In this document: positions 41,742 through 50,938 of the stretch, in pieces
Layout of the letters: each line of letters begins with the position of its first letter
Numbering within the stretch: position 1 is the first letter of the stretch
Assembly: GCA_964501275.1 (NCBI GenBank)
Contig: CAZCSP010000015.1
Coordinates: 19,194-83,193, forward strand
Direction of reading: 5' to 3'
DNA: 64,000 nucleotides
DNA from: 55-13 sp964501275
GTDB taxonomy: Bacteria; Armatimonadota; Fimbriimonadia; Fimbriimonadales; Fimbriimonadaceae
Translations under genes and position numbers: made by a program
Notes under the pieces: generated by a model
The model's database searches: none
The model's input: only the letters and a program-made list of their open reading frames with translations
Told to the model about the DNA's origin: nothing

Positions 41742-42908
41742 ATGCACTCATCCGACCTCGGGTTCAACACCCTCCTCGCCCACTATGGAGAAGACAAGAA
41801 GGACCAAGGGGCGGTGGTGCCTCCGATCTACCAGACTTCCCTCTTCGTCTTCGACACCATCGAGGAGTTCGCTTCCAGCCTCACCGGGAACCCACAGGGG
41901 CCGCCTTATCACTACAGCCGCATCGGCAACCCAAGCGTGGACCTCGCCGAGCAGAAGATTGCCCAGTTGGAGGGGACCGACGCCTGCAAACTCTTTGGGA
42001 CCGGACAGGGGGCCATCACCGCCGCGATCATGAGTTGCGTCCAAGCCGGATCGCACGTCGTGGCCGTGGACACCTGCTATGGCCCCACCCGCACCCTCCT
42101 CACTGACTACCTTTCCAAGTTCGGAGTCAAGACCACGTTTGTCACGGGCATCGACCCGCAAGAGATCCTCGATGCCATCCAGCCCGACACGACCGCCGTC
42201 TACCTGGAGTCCCCCAGCAGCCTGCTCTTCCGGCTCCAGGACATCGAGACGGTCACCCGTCATTGCCGGGAGAAGGGCATCACAACCCTGATCGACAACA
42301 CCTACTGCACCCCCCTCTTCAGCAACCCCGCCCGGATGGGGGTGGATATCGTCCTGCACAGCGCAACCAAATATCTGGCCGGGCACAGCGACCTCACGGC
42401 GGGCGCGGTTTGCACCAGCCAGGAGAGGATCGACCGGCTCAGTCGGCTTGAGGTCAACCTCCTCGGCTCCCTTCTCGCCCCCTTCCCCGCTTGGCTCCTG
42501 ACCAGAGGGATGCGGAGTTTGGGCGTGCGGATGCTGCGCCACCAGCAGACCGGGAATATCGTCGCCGAGTGGATAGAGCAGCAGTCAGAGGTAGAGCAAG
42601 TGCTTCACCTTGGCCTGCCCTCCTTCCCGCAGAGAGATTTGGTCGAGAAGCAAATGCGAGGCACCTCATCCCTCTTCTCCTTCTTCCCCAAGGTTCAGGA
42701 CAAGGAGAAGATCGTGGCCTTCGTGGAGGCTCTCGAACTCTTCCAAATCGGCGTATCCTGGGGAGGGTTCGAGAGCCTGGCCGTCCCCATCGAAGTCAAG
42801 CCCGACAACTGGGACCAGCCTCAGATGATCGTCCGCCTCTTCTGCGGATTGGAAGAACCCGAAGACCTCATCGCCGACCTGAAACAGGCGATGCGATTCC
42901 TTGCATAG
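41742..42908 (+). CDS. Trans-sulfuration PLP enzyme (cystathionine gamma-synthase/beta-lyase type)
   Basis: A 388-residue Cys/Met-metabolism PLP enzyme. Family signs: VVPPIYQTSLFVFD, YSRIGNPSVDLAEQKIAQLEG, the PLP-stacking FGTGQGAITAAIMS, YLESPSSLLFRLQDIE, TLIDNTYCTPLFSNPARMG and the Schiff-base Lys210 in VLHSATKYLAGHSD. It could be a lyase, a synthase or methionine gamma-lyase; sequence alone does not decide. An inverted repeat at 42982-43003 follows. Confidence 0.92.
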   Translation: MHSSDLGFNTLLAHYGEDKKDQGAVVPPIYQTSLFVFDTIEEFASSLTGNPQGPPYHYSRIGNPSVDLAEQKIAQLEGTDACKLFGTGQGAITAAIMSCVQAGSHVVAVDTCYGPTRTLLTDYLSKFGVKTTFVTGIDPQEILDAIQPDTTAVYLESPSSLLFRLQDIETVTRHCREKGITTLIDNTYCTPLFSNPARMGVDIVLHSATKYLAGHSDLTAGAVCTSQERIDRLSRLEVNLLGSLLAPFPAWLLTRGMRSLGVRMLRHQQTGNIVAEWIEQQSEVEQVLHLGLPSFPQRDLVEKQMRGTSSLFSFFPKVQDKEKIVAFVEALELFQIGVSWGGFESLAVPIEVKPDNWDQPQMIVRLFCGLEEPEDLIADLKQAMRFLA

Positions 42909-42981
42909 CCCATTTGCCTGGAATTTCTTTCCCGGGAATCCTCCGATGGGTTACCCTGGCTTTTGATAGAACCACATGACT

Positions 42982-43003
42982 TGAGCCCGTTATGAGCGGC
43001 TCA
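42982..43003. terminator. Hairpin between convergent genes
   Basis: TGAGCC (42982-42987) and GGCTCA (42998-43003) pair around a 10-base loop between the PLP enzyme and the convergent ABC ATPase gene. The stem is short and lacks a U-run. Confidence 0.35.
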
Positions 43004-43004
43004 G

Positions 43005-44153
<1,149 letters not shown>

Positions 44154-44183
44154 CCAAACGCTCCTTCGGGGGTATCGAACCGC

Positions 44184-44189
44184 ATTATA
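44184..44189 (-). promoter_or_regulatory. -10 box TATAAT of the ABC ATPase gene
   Basis: Perfect TATAAT on the minus strand, 30 bases before the TTG start, leaving room for the AAGGAG ribosome site: a conventional leadered promoter. Confidence 0.55.
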
Positions 44190-44236
44190 ACCCTATGAAG
44201 CCTGAACGGGGGCTAAACTGGCCGGGGAGAAGGAAA

Positions 44237-44282
44237 AAAGGCGTTTGACGCTGGGTTTTTGGCGTTGGGGGTTGAAGGGATT
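44237..44282. repeat. A-type repeat fragment
   Basis: GGCGTTTGACGCTGGGTTTTTGGCGTTGGGGG, directly after the stop of the truncated paralogue at 44283-44396. Confidence 0.55.
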
Positions 44283-44396
44283 TCACGGCTTCTGTTCGCC
44301 AAACTCAAAAATCTGTCCCAAAGCCCGCCAGAGGTCGGTTAGGGGCAGGCCGATGATCTTGGAGAATGTTTCTTCCCACTCTTGCGCGGAATTCAT
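44283..44396 (-). pseudogene. Truncated tandem duplicate of the neighbouring gene (37 codons)
   Basis: The ATG overlaps the stop of the 173-residue gene (ATGA). Its product contains KIIGLPLTDLWRALGQIFEFGEQKP, which matches VVVGLPLTDMWRLLWMVFEFGELKP at the N-terminus of that gene; a stop follows immediately and then repeat sequence. This is a partial copy of a tandem duplication. It may still be translated as a small peptide. Confidence 0.65.
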
Positions 44397-44914
44397 TGCT
44401 CCCTCACTGTGAACCCTTCCGTCGTCGCATCCAGGACGATCTTTGCCGAGCCGTCCCGCCAGTGGAAGAAGTCGTCGTTTTCCCCTTTACACTGCATCGC
44501 GCAGATCTCATAGCCTTGGGATAGCCCGATTCGCAGACGAGCCGACTCCGTTATCTCCACAGACTCCACCGTCAAACTTCCTTGCTCGACCTTCTCAATA
44601 AACGCCTTCGCCCGCTTCCAACGCGCCTTGGCTAAAGGGTCGCGCGGCGGCGTCTTCCTGGCATAGAACGGCCTTCGGTTAAGATGAAGATCGCCCGATC
44701 CTAAAACGGTGACCGCCCCCTGGGAAACCCGCCAGTCAAAGGTGACCATCAAACTGAAATCCGCCCGCATGACCGGCTTGTCGTCTCGCCCCACGCCAGG
44801 TTTCAGTTCTCCGAACTCAAACACCATCCACAACAGACGCCACATATCGGTGAGCGGCAAACCCACGACTACAGAAAGGTAGGTCTCCAACTTGGCGGCT
44901 GAGTAAGGCGTCAT
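44393..44914 (-). CDS. Protein of unknown function, immunity-protein-like
   Basis: A 173-residue cytoplasmic protein: VVGLPLTDMWRLLWMVFEFGEL, a mid part with strands (FDWRVSQGAVTVLGSGDLHLN) and a C-terminal strand pair (ESARLRIGLSQGYEICAM, AKIVLDATTEGFTV). The N-terminal G-x-P-L-T-D-x-W-R pattern is seen in small proteins annotated as unknown or as immunity proteins; I do not assign one. A truncated second copy follows it. Upstream on the same strand is a DUF4262 protein. Confidence 0.7.
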   Translation of the reverse strand: MTPYSAAKLETYLSVVVGLPLTDMWRLLWMVFEFGELKPGVGRDDKPVMRADFSLMVTFDWRVSQGAVTVLGSGDLHLNRRPFYARKTPPRDPLAKARWKRAKAFIEKVEQGSLTVESVEITESARLRIGLSQGYEICAMQCKGENDDFFHWRDGSAKIVLDATTEGFTVREQ

Positions 44915-44933
44915 AGCCTCTTGGAATCCCTCA

Positions 44934-45386
44934 TCAATACTCAGGTGCCTCGTTTAGGAAGAACTGCTTGCCTTCCAGCGCCGGATCGAAGCCTTCCTCC
45001 GGAGGGAACAGGCCGTTACTATCGCTCCAGATCCCCTGCAAAACCGGCACCGACGGATCGCCCATTAGGTCCACCAGTTTGCCCAGGTAGAACGGTTTCC
45101 AGCCGTCGTGGACATCGAGGAACACCATCTGCACTTGGCCTTCCCCAAACCAGTCATGGACGCAATCGCTTTCGCGATACACCTTCCCATCGCGGATGTC
45201 TTGGCCATACTGATTGCAGAAGTAGTGGATGTCGTCAGGAGTTAACCCGCAGATGAAAAGCTCCGGCTTGCCGAAGGTTTGATGAATGCCGATGGTGTAG
45301 CCAAAGGAAGGCGCATCCGGCACCAGCGTCACATGCCACCCGTATTCGGCGATGTTGTCGAGAATCTGCTGATCGGCAGGGTGCAT
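44934..45386 (-). CDS. DUF4262 domain protein
   Basis: A 150-residue protein with the DUF4262 pattern: an N-terminal helix, GWHVTLVPDAPSFGYTIGIHQTFGKPELFICGL (the Y-T-I-G-L/I and P-E motifs), DDIHYFCNQYGQ, then a C-terminal part with VQMVFLDVHDGW. Function unknown; such genes often lie near toxin-immunity loci. Followed 20 bases later by the 173-residue gene. Confidence 0.85.
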   Translation of the reverse strand: MHPADQQILDNIAEYGWHVTLVPDAPSFGYTIGIHQTFGKPELFICGLTPDDIHYFCNQYGQDIRDGKVYRESDCVHDWFGEGQVQMVFLDVHDGWKPFYLGKLVDLMGDPSVPVLQGIWSDSNGLFPPEEGFDPALEGKQFFLNEAPEY

Positions 45387-45399
45387 GGAGTTTAGTGTG

Positions 45400-45485
45400 G
45401 CATGGGGGACGGTGTTGCGGCATTGCGGTGTTAGGCGTTAGGATTTGAAACCTAGCCCCGAAATGCCGAAACGCCGTCCCACCCG
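45400..45485. repeat. C-type repeat, imperfect palindrome
   Basis: GGGGGACGGTGTTGCGGCATTGCGG on the left faces CCGAAATGCCGAAACGCCGTCCC on the right, with TTAGGCGTTAGG/CCTAG between. It separates two minus-strand genes and would fold into a long hairpin. Confidence 0.75.
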
Positions 45486-45488
45486 TCC

Positions 45489-46268
45489 CTACCTTCCCCG
45501 CACCGCCTCATACAGCAAAAGCGTCCCCGCCATTGCGATGTTGAGGGAGTCGATGCCTTTGGCCATGGGGATGCGGACGAAGGCGTCGCACGTGAGGCGT
45601 TGGGCTTCGCTGAGGCCTTGGCGTTCGTTGCCGAGCATGATGAGGGTGGGCTTGCGGAGGTTGACTTTGCGATAGGCGGTCGCCGCGCCGCCGTCCGCGC
45701 CCAGGACCCGAATCTCGTACCGTCGGGGCCATTTTCGGAACGCCTGATGGGTGGTCTGGATGATCGGGACGGCGAAGATCGAGCCCATGGACGCCCGTAC
45801 CGTCGCCGGGTCATAGGGGTCGGCGCGGTCTCGGGGCGGGCCGAAGACTATCAGCCCCGACGCCCCTGCCGCATGGGCCGACCGGATGAGCGTGCCGAGG
45901 TTGCCCGGAGAATTCACCCGCTCGACGCCCAGCCACAAGTCGCCCCGCCGAACCTTGTCGGGCAGTCCGCGCCAGTCTTGGTCCAGCGCCAACAGCACAC
46001 CCTGCGGCTCTAGGTTCTGGGCAAGTCGGCGAAACGCCTCCTCCGATAGCTTGACTTTGGGGCAGTCCAGGGAGTGGATCAGGCGGCGAACCTCCCCTGA
46101 ATGAAGCAGTTCCCGGCAATAGGCGATGGCCCGAACCGGTGCGCCGTGGTCGAGGGCGGCATGAAGGGCGCGGAGGCCTTCGGCAAGATAAAGCCTTTCC
46201 TGGTCGCGAACCTTACGGTCCTGAAGGGGAAGAAGAAAGTCGGGCGCGGCTAGATCCCTAGCTCGCAT
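45489..46268 (-). CDS. TrmH/SpoU family RNA 2'-O-methyltransferase
   Basis: A 259-residue SPOUT methyltransferase. An N-terminal substrate domain (LYLAEGLRALHAALDHG) precedes the knotted SAM site: motif 1 NSPGNLGTLIRSAHAAGASGLIVFG, motif 2 LIMLGNERQGLSEAQ, motif 3 IRIPMAKGIDSLNIAMAGTLLLYEA-like (IPMAKGIDSLNIAMAG). It modifies rRNA or tRNA ribose; RlmB-like is possible but not certain. GGGAGG directly abuts the ATG. Confidence 0.92.
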   Translation of the reverse strand: MRARDLAAPDFLLPLQDRKVRDQERLYLAEGLRALHAALDHGAPVRAIAYCRELLHSGEVRRLIHSLDCPKVKLSEEAFRRLAQNLEPQGVLLALDQDWRGLPDKVRRGDLWLGVERVNSPGNLGTLIRSAHAAGASGLIVFGPPRDRADPYDPATVRASMGSIFAVPIIQTTHQAFRKWPRRYEIRVLGADGGAATAYRKVNLRKPTLIMLGNERQGLSEAQRLTCDAFVRIPMAKGIDSLNIAMAGTLLLYEAVRGR

Positions 46269-46309
46269 CCTCCCGTTGCCATCTGGCTTGGTTGTAAGTC
46301 ATGTTTGGT

Positions 46310-46440
46310 TGAGCCTGCCCTTTGGCAGGCAGGTTGGCTTATTGTAGCTTTTTTCACGCAAAGGCGCAAAGATCGCAAAGGGTTGTCCCTGCCTTAACTT
46401 GAAACGTTGTGCCGCCGTGTCGTTGTGGTTCCCTTCTTGT
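46310..46440. repeat. Hairpin plus CGCAAAG-type repeat
   Basis: GCCTGCC/GGCAGGC (46315-46332) is followed by CACGCAAAGGCGCAAAGATCG and, at 46400-46440, GAAACGTTGTGCCGCCGTG. The right part overlaps the last codons of the 131-residue membrane protein gene. Confidence 0.6.
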
Positions 46441-46789
46441 GGTCAACCTGCTTCTTGGCATAGTCATAAAAGTACCAGGCACCGCATAGCACGAGAAACG
46501 CGCTAAAGAGGCGACCGGGATTATCGTGGCCGATTGCAACCAAGAAGACAGTCTCGATCCCCAGCAACCCAGCCGCCAACTTTGGGCCCCAAATCTGGTT
46601 CCTAAGGATCGCCAAGCCACTGAGGAGAGTCGCAATCCCAAAGCCAGCCAGAATGGCCGCCATCCATTTGCGCTCCGAAAACCCCAACCCTATGATCCCC
46701 AACGCCAATGGAATCAGAGAGACGAGGAGGCAGTATAGAAACGCACTCACACGCTCCGGCCAACGTTCCTTATGAAGCAGACTCTTCAT
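46394..46789 (-). CDS. Membrane protein of unknown function
   Basis: A 131-residue protein from ATG 46789 with four membrane segments (YCLLVSLIPLALGIIGLGF, MAAILAGFGIATLLSGLAIL, LAAGLLGIETVFLVAIG, LFSAFLVLCGAWYFYDYA). It overlaps the end of the upstream gene by 20 bases. The C-terminal TTTRRHNVSS comes from the adjacent repeat. No family recognised. Confidence 0.65.
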   Translation of the reverse strand: MKSLLHKERWPERVSAFLYCLLVSLIPLALGIIGLGFSERKWMAAILAGFGIATLLSGLAILRNQIWGPKLAAGLLGIETVFLVAIGHDNPGRLFSAFLVLCGAWYFYDYAKKQVDHKKGTTTTRRHNVSS

Positions 46790-47396
46790 CGTCCTCCTCC
46801 ACTCTACCGGACATCGACTTGGGCCAGATGATAGCGGCGAGAATGGTGGCAATGCCCGCGATAATATACAGATAGGAGGCAATCTTCACATCAGCAGGGT
46901 CGGTGATCGACGCTCCGCGTCCAGTCGCAACTCCAGTCCGAATTGCATCCAAGCCCAAAGCGATCAAGACGACGCCCACGACGGCAAAAACAACGCGGTC
47001 CCACACCGTCAATCCCGAGGACTGCTTCAGGGGCACCCCCAAGATTCCCAACCGAATCGCCAGCCGGTGCCAGAGAGATAGGTTGTGGGCGTAGGCGGGG
47101 TTATAGCGTAGGTGGTACTTGCCCGGTTCCCCGACCAGCGAGTCGCGATGCCCCAGAAACTTGACATATCGCCCCTGTCCATCCAATCGCGCCAAAGCCT
47201 CCGGTCCCTCCAAAATCCACTCCACTCGACCAGCGACCGATGGCATGAACCCGCTCGCCCGAATCCGCTTAACCAACTCCGCCAAGTCGGCGTCATAGGG
47301 CAGGGTGAAAGAGATGGTGTGAGGCGCATCTATGTCGTCGGCATAGCACACGCTGTCGCGAGTCACTTCGCACACCACCTCCTCTTGAGAATTCAT
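46770..47396 (-). CDS. Membrane protein of unknown function
   Basis: A 208-residue protein: an N-terminal cytoplasmic domain (ISFTLPYDADLAELVKRIRASGF, GRYVKFLGHRDSLVGEPGKYHL) and two membrane helices near the C-terminus (VVFAVVGVVLIALGLDAI, YLYIIAGIATILAAIIWP), ending in an acidic tail (VEEDDEESAS). No family recognised. First of a two-gene operon with the overlapping membrane protein gene. Confidence 0.7.
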   Translation of the reverse strand: MNSQEEVVCEVTRDSVCYADDIDAPHTISFTLPYDADLAELVKRIRASGFMPSVAGRVEWILEGPEALARLDGQGRYVKFLGHRDSLVGEPGKYHLRYNPAYAHNLSLWHRLAIRLGILGVPLKQSSGLTVWDRVVFAVVGVVLIALGLDAIRTGVATGRGASITDPADVKIASYLYIIAGIATILAAIIWPKSMSGRVEEDDEESAS

Positions 47397-47405
47397 CCCA
47401 ACTCA

Positions 47406-47480
47406 GAATATCCCAGGCGGTAAGGGGCAAAAGCCCCTTCCTCCCTGAAGGTCGGGGAGGAAGGGGTTTGAACTTGTAGT
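47406..47480. repeat. D-type palindrome
   Basis: CCCCTTCCTCCC (47434-47445) pairs with GGGAGGAAGGGG (47455-47466), followed by TTTGAACTTGTA, the flank shared with copies at 34177 and 52867. Confidence 0.8.
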
Positions 47481-47521
47481 TGGAAGAGGTTTGTACACCC
47501 CGGAAAGTTCGGGGGTGTTGC

Positions 47522-47640
47522 ATGGTGTTTGTTGCCTTGCGAATCTTTGCGGTCTTTGCGCCTTTGCGAGAATCTCTTGAACTCACGCAAAGACGAAAAG
47601 TCGCCAAGAATCGCAAAGGGTGGGGCGGTGCGCAACACAA
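47522..47640. repeat. CGCAAAG-type repeat
   Basis: CCTTGCGAATCTTTGCGGTC, then TTTGCGCCTTTGCGAG on the left and CACGCAAAGACGAAAAGTCG, AATCGCAAAGGG on the right form an imperfect hairpin, as at 11573 and 46352. Confidence 0.7.
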
Positions 47641-47732
47641 TGCAACAGCCCCGAGCCATCCGGGGCGGGTGCCGAGATTTCGGATTTGGGATTGGGGGAG
47701 GTCTTTTCATAAGTCACGTGAAACTTGCGCAC

Positions 47733-47913
47733 GGCGTCATGGTGAGCGAGAGCGGCCCGAGCGTTATGTTTTTGCAGAGCGTTCTATGCCGCGAAGTCGA
47801 ACCGCCCCACCCACTTATAAGTTAGGAAGAATCTACAGACAGGTGAGGTCCTTCGACTCGCGACAATCACTCAGCCCACATCCAAGATTGTCAATGCTCG
47901 CTCAGGATGACGC
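47733..47913. mobile_element. MITE-like palindromic element, copy 2
   Basis: Begins GGCGTCATGGTGAGCGAG and ends CTCGCTCAGGATGACGC, 181 bp, matching the 182-bp copy at 11279-11460 at both ends and in interior blocks. No gene. The whole gap 47397-48089 holds only repeats: D, CGCAAAG, this element, and another D. Confidence 0.65.
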
Positions 47914-47997
47914 TGTACCACAACGGGGCAATTATGAAAAGACCTCGGAGATTGCGGAGTTCTATAGAAGCCTCTCGGCTACTCCAAGCTTCCGGAA

Positions 47998-48050
47998 CCT
48001 CCTCCCCCCGGCCCCCTCCTCCAAGACGAACCACTTGGAGGAGGGGGAGA
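47998..48050. repeat. D-type palindrome before the third pseudopilin
   Basis: CCCCCTCCTCCAAG (48011-48024) and CTTGGAGGAGGGGG (48032-48045), a perfect 14-bp stem 45 bases before the pseudopilin start. Confidence 0.8.
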
Positions 48051-48089
48051 AGCTACACGTCGGCTACAGCCAGGTACAGTCTCCCTAAC

Positions 48090-48737
48090 GTGCGCCAGGC
48101 TTTTACCCTCATCGAACTATTAGTAGTCATTGCTATCATTGCCATCCTCGCGGCGATTCTCTTTCCCGTCTTTGCCAGCGCCAAGGCCGCGGCAAAGGCC
48201 ACCGCATGCAGCAGCAATGTGAAGAACCTCGCCACCGCGCTGGAGATGTATCGCGCCGACTATGACGGCAACTACCTGCTCGCCGCCTATGCCACGCCTA
48301 CCGACTTCAAAATCTGGCACGACCTGAACGATCCCTACGTGAAGAACAAGGACATCTGGCTTTGCCCTGGATGCGACCTGAAGGACTCGGACGCCAATGG
48401 GGCGCGCACCAGCCACTTTGGCTATAACGCCGACTATCTGACCAACATCGCCCCCGACTTCTCCAACTTCGATGGGCATGCGGCGGTGAACGAGAGCGCC
48501 GTCGCCCACCCCGTGGAAACCGTGCTCTTCACCGTTGCCAAGAGCAGCGTTCTCGCCAGCTATTGCGGAGACGAGGGCAAGTTCCTCTTGGCGCCCAGCA
48601 GTCCAGACGCCGACTGTTGGGGACGGCCCTATCCCGTCCATGCGAAGATGGTCAACATCGCCTGGCTGGATACCCACGTCACCCGCTGGAACCCCACAAA
48701 GTTCTATACTGATGACCGATATTTCGACTTGGAATAG
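48090..48737 (+). CDS. Type II pseudopilin-like protein
   Basis: About 215 residues from GTG 48090, with a four-residue leader (MRQA) followed by FTLIELLVVIAIIAIL, A rather than G at -1. The frame stays open upstream to 47907, but that part would translate the D palindrome and MITE end, so a short leader is preferred. The globular part has NLATALEMYRADYDGNYL, WHDLNDPYVKNKDIWLCPGC and NIAWLDTHVTRWNP, the DUF1559-like layout. Ends 37 bases before the PafA gene. Confidence 0.85.
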   Translation: MRQAFTLIELLVVIAIIAILAAILFPVFASAKAAAKATACSSNVKNLATALEMYRADYDGNYLLAAYATPTDFKIWHDLNDPYVKNKDIWLCPGCDLKDSDANGARTSHFGYNADYLTNIAPDFSNFDGHAAVNESAVAHPVETVLFTVAKSSVLASYCGDEGKFLLAPSSPDADCWGRPYPVHAKMVNIAWLDTHVTRWNPTKFYTDDRYFDLE

Positions 48738-48762
48738 CCGCTCGAAAACGGCAAAACGCACG

Positions 48763-48768
48763 TAGAAT
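48763..48768 (+). promoter_or_regulatory. -10 box TAGAAT, leaderless start of the PafA gene
   Basis: TAGAAT ends six bases before ATG 48775; no ribosome binding site is present. Confidence 0.6.
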
Positions 48769-48774
48769 AGACCC

Positions 48775-50262
48775 ATGTCTCACAAGCCAGGCGAGCGGAT
48801 TTTTGGGGTGGAAACGGAGTTTGGGTGTCTGGTGATGGACGAGACCCTGGGTTCGCCCGAGATGGCGGTCGAGGCGATCAAGAACTACATCTTCTACGAA
48901 ATGCGGTTAGGCGCCATCGACGTCCATGCCCGAGACGACGTTTTTGAGCCTCTGGGATCGGGAGGTTTCCTCATGAATGGAGCCCGGCTCTACATCGACG
49001 CCGTCGGCTCCCACCTGGAGTACGCCACCGCCGAGTGCCGCAGCCTCAAAGACCTGGTCGCCAACGACCGGGCGGGGCAGCGGCAGATCGTGCGGGCGAT
49101 CAGCGAACTGGGTTTGCAGGAAGAGGTCAGCATCTACAACAACTCAGTGGACCACTTTGGCGGGCATACCTTTGGGTGCCACGAGAACTACCTGGTCCGG
49201 GCCGACGACGACTTTCTGAACACCACCGTCCACCTCTTCTACCCCTTCCTGGTCACCCGCCAAATCTATGCCGGGGTGGGGCGGGTCGGGGGGCACATCC
49301 TTACTGCGGACGGGATTCGACCCAGCTATCAGGACGTGATGGAGAACCCGATCGACTACATCTGGGTCTCCCACATCTACGGCGTCGAATCCGACCCGAC
49401 GGTCAATTTCCAACTCAGCCAGCGGGCCGACCATATTGTGAAGACCATCGCCTCGAGGGTTAGGTTCAATAGAGCCCTGATCAACCCCAAGTGGGAGCAT
49501 TTCTATACCCACGACGGCATGACGCGGCTTCACCTACTCTTTGGCGAGAGCAACCAGAGCGAGTATGCCTACATGCTCAAAGTCGGGACGACGTTGCTGA
49601 TGTTAAGGCTGTTGGAAGATGATTTGGTTCCCGAACGATTGCATCTCCTCAATCCGTTAGCTTCCCTAAGAGATATCAGTAGGGACCCTAACTTTAAGTG
49701 GCAGGTGGAGTTGGGCGACGGAACGACCCTCTCCGCCATTGACTTGCAACGGGAGTATGTGGCTTTGGCAGAGCGGTACCGCGGGTTCGACGAGCAGACT
49801 GATTGGACTTTGGACAACTGGGCCTCGACCCTGGATGGGCTGGAACGCGATCCGATGTCGATGGGCGACCGGTTGGATTGGGTGGCGAAGCGGAAGATGG
49901 TGGAGCAATACATGGCGGAGGAGGGGCTGGACTGGTCGTCCGACGCCCTGCACTCCATCGACCTGGAATACCACAACATCGACCCCGAGAAGTCGCTGTT
50001 CTACGCCTATCAGGAGATGGGGGAGACGACGCGGGTTCTCTCCGACCTGGACATCACCACCGCCATGACCGACCCTCCCCAAAACACTCGGGCCAAGGGT
50101 CGGGCGAAGCTGGTGGAGCAGGTCTTGAAACGGAAGTCGCCCAAGTTCTACGCCTTCGACTGGAACGGGGTCGCCATCGACCGAAACCGCTACTACGAAA
50201 TGTCCGACCCCTTCGACACCTACGAAAACCCGTCGGACCAATGGCAGATTCCGGTGAAGTGA
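48775..50262 (+). CDS. pafA: Pup/UBact ligase family protein (PafA-like)
   Basis: A 495-residue carboxylate-amine ligase of the PafA/Dop family, related to glutamine synthetase. N-terminal GVETEFG gives the Mg/ATP-binding Glu13 and Glu15; FLMNGARLYIDAVGSHLEYATAEC contains the catalytic Asp75 and reads like PafA (G-S-H-x-E-Y-A-T) more than Dop (D-H-A-H-P-E-Y). Later blocks: YNNSVDHFGGHTFGCHENYL, VGRVGGHIL and the C-terminal domain FYAFDWNGV. PafA attaches the small tag Pup, or UBact in Gram-negative phyla including Armatimonadota, to lysines for the bacterial proteasome. No pup/ubact, prcAB or mpa is in the window. Confidence 0.88.
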   Translation: MSHKPGERIFGVETEFGCLVMDETLGSPEMAVEAIKNYIFYEMRLGAIDVHARDDVFEPLGSGGFLMNGARLYIDAVGSHLEYATAECRSLKDLVANDRAGQRQIVRAISELGLQEEVSIYNNSVDHFGGHTFGCHENYLVRADDDFLNTTVHLFYPFLVTRQIYAGVGRVGGHILTADGIRPSYQDVMENPIDYIWVSHIYGVESDPTVNFQLSQRADHIVKTIASRVRFNRALINPKWEHFYTHDGMTRLHLLFGESNQSEYAYMLKVGTTLLMLRLLEDDLVPERLHLLNPLASLRDISRDPNFKWQVELGDGTTLSAIDLQREYVALAERYRGFDEQTDWTLDNWASTLDGLERDPMSMGDRLDWVAKRKMVEQYMAEEGLDWSSDALHSIDLEYHNIDPEKSLFYAYQEMGETTRVLSDLDITTAMTDPPQNTRAKGRAKLVEQVLKRKSPKFYAFDWNGVAIDRNRYYEMSDPFDTYENPSDQWQIPVK

Positions 50263-50274
50263 GGGCGCGTGTGG

Positions 50275-50655
50275 CTAACGAGTATAAGGTGCTCGGGAGT
50301 CAAGCCCTGATATCGAAGCAAAGTGCTTTAGGTTGAATGTGAAGAGCGTCGCTCCTCGATTGAGCGCTTGGGCGGCAATCATGTAGTCAGGTAGTCCGAG
50401 ACCGGTTGATAGCGCATACCGCGCTACCAGTTCCCCTACAAGTGAGGAGTCTTCAGGAGTGAGGGGCGCTACAGAATACGTGCTGAGGAATCGCTGACTG
50501 CGTTGAAGTTCTGCTTTGTCCCTTGATCCAAACAGCATTTCCCAAGCCACTGCAGCAGGCAGACTGATATCGTCTTCCAAGGTTGAGAGCCACATAGCCG
50601 CTTGAGGGCGAGCCCTTTGAATCTCTACGAGAACGTCTGTATCGAGCAGAAACAC
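50275..50655 (-). CDS. vapC: PIN-domain toxin, VapC-like
   Basis: A 126-residue PIN ribonuclease: MFLLDTDVLVEIQR (Asp), LPAAVAWEMLFGSRD (Glu) and LGLPDYMIAAQALNRGATLFTFNLKHF (Asp, Asn). It starts at a GTG that shares one base with the antitoxin stop. Second toxin-antitoxin pair of the window. Confidence 0.92.
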   Translation of the reverse strand: MFLLDTDVLVEIQRARPQAAMWLSTLEDDISLPAAVAWEMLFGSRDKAELQRSQRFLSTYSVAPLTPEDSSLVGELVARYALSTGLGLPDYMIAAQALNRGATLFTFNLKHFASISGLDSRAPYTR

Positions 50656-50900
50656 TAACTCGCTCGGCTCCAGGCTCTGTCTCGCAGATTCCTGGCGAAT
50701 TCAGCGCTGTCGTCGATATCCGTCCGGTCGGCCCACATACCGAATATCTCCGAATTCAGCAGGTCCGCCGCCGTTGAACCTTTGAGTGGCCTTTTCACCA
50801 CAACTGTAACTTCGACGCCGTCGGGAATGTCGGCACCTATCTCAAGGTCGATCCGGCCTTCGCGGGCAATTCCCTTATAGCTGTGTGGTTCAAACGACAT
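50655..50900 (-). CDS. VapB-like antitoxin
   Basis: An 81-residue protein with an AbrB/VapB-like beta head (YKGIAREGRIDLEIGADIPDG, VEVTVVVKRP) and an acidic helical tail (DIDDSAEFARNLRDRAWSR) that would bind the toxin. It overlaps the toxin gene by one base and diverges from the Vsr-like gene 38 bases away. Confidence 0.82.
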   Translation of the reverse strand: MSFEPHSYKGIAREGRIDLEIGADIPDGVEVTVVVKRPLKGSTAADLLNSEIFGMWADRTDIDDSAEFARNLRDRAWSRAS

Positions 50901-50938
50901 CTCTTTATTTTACGTCGGATAAATCAAACTCGGAGATA

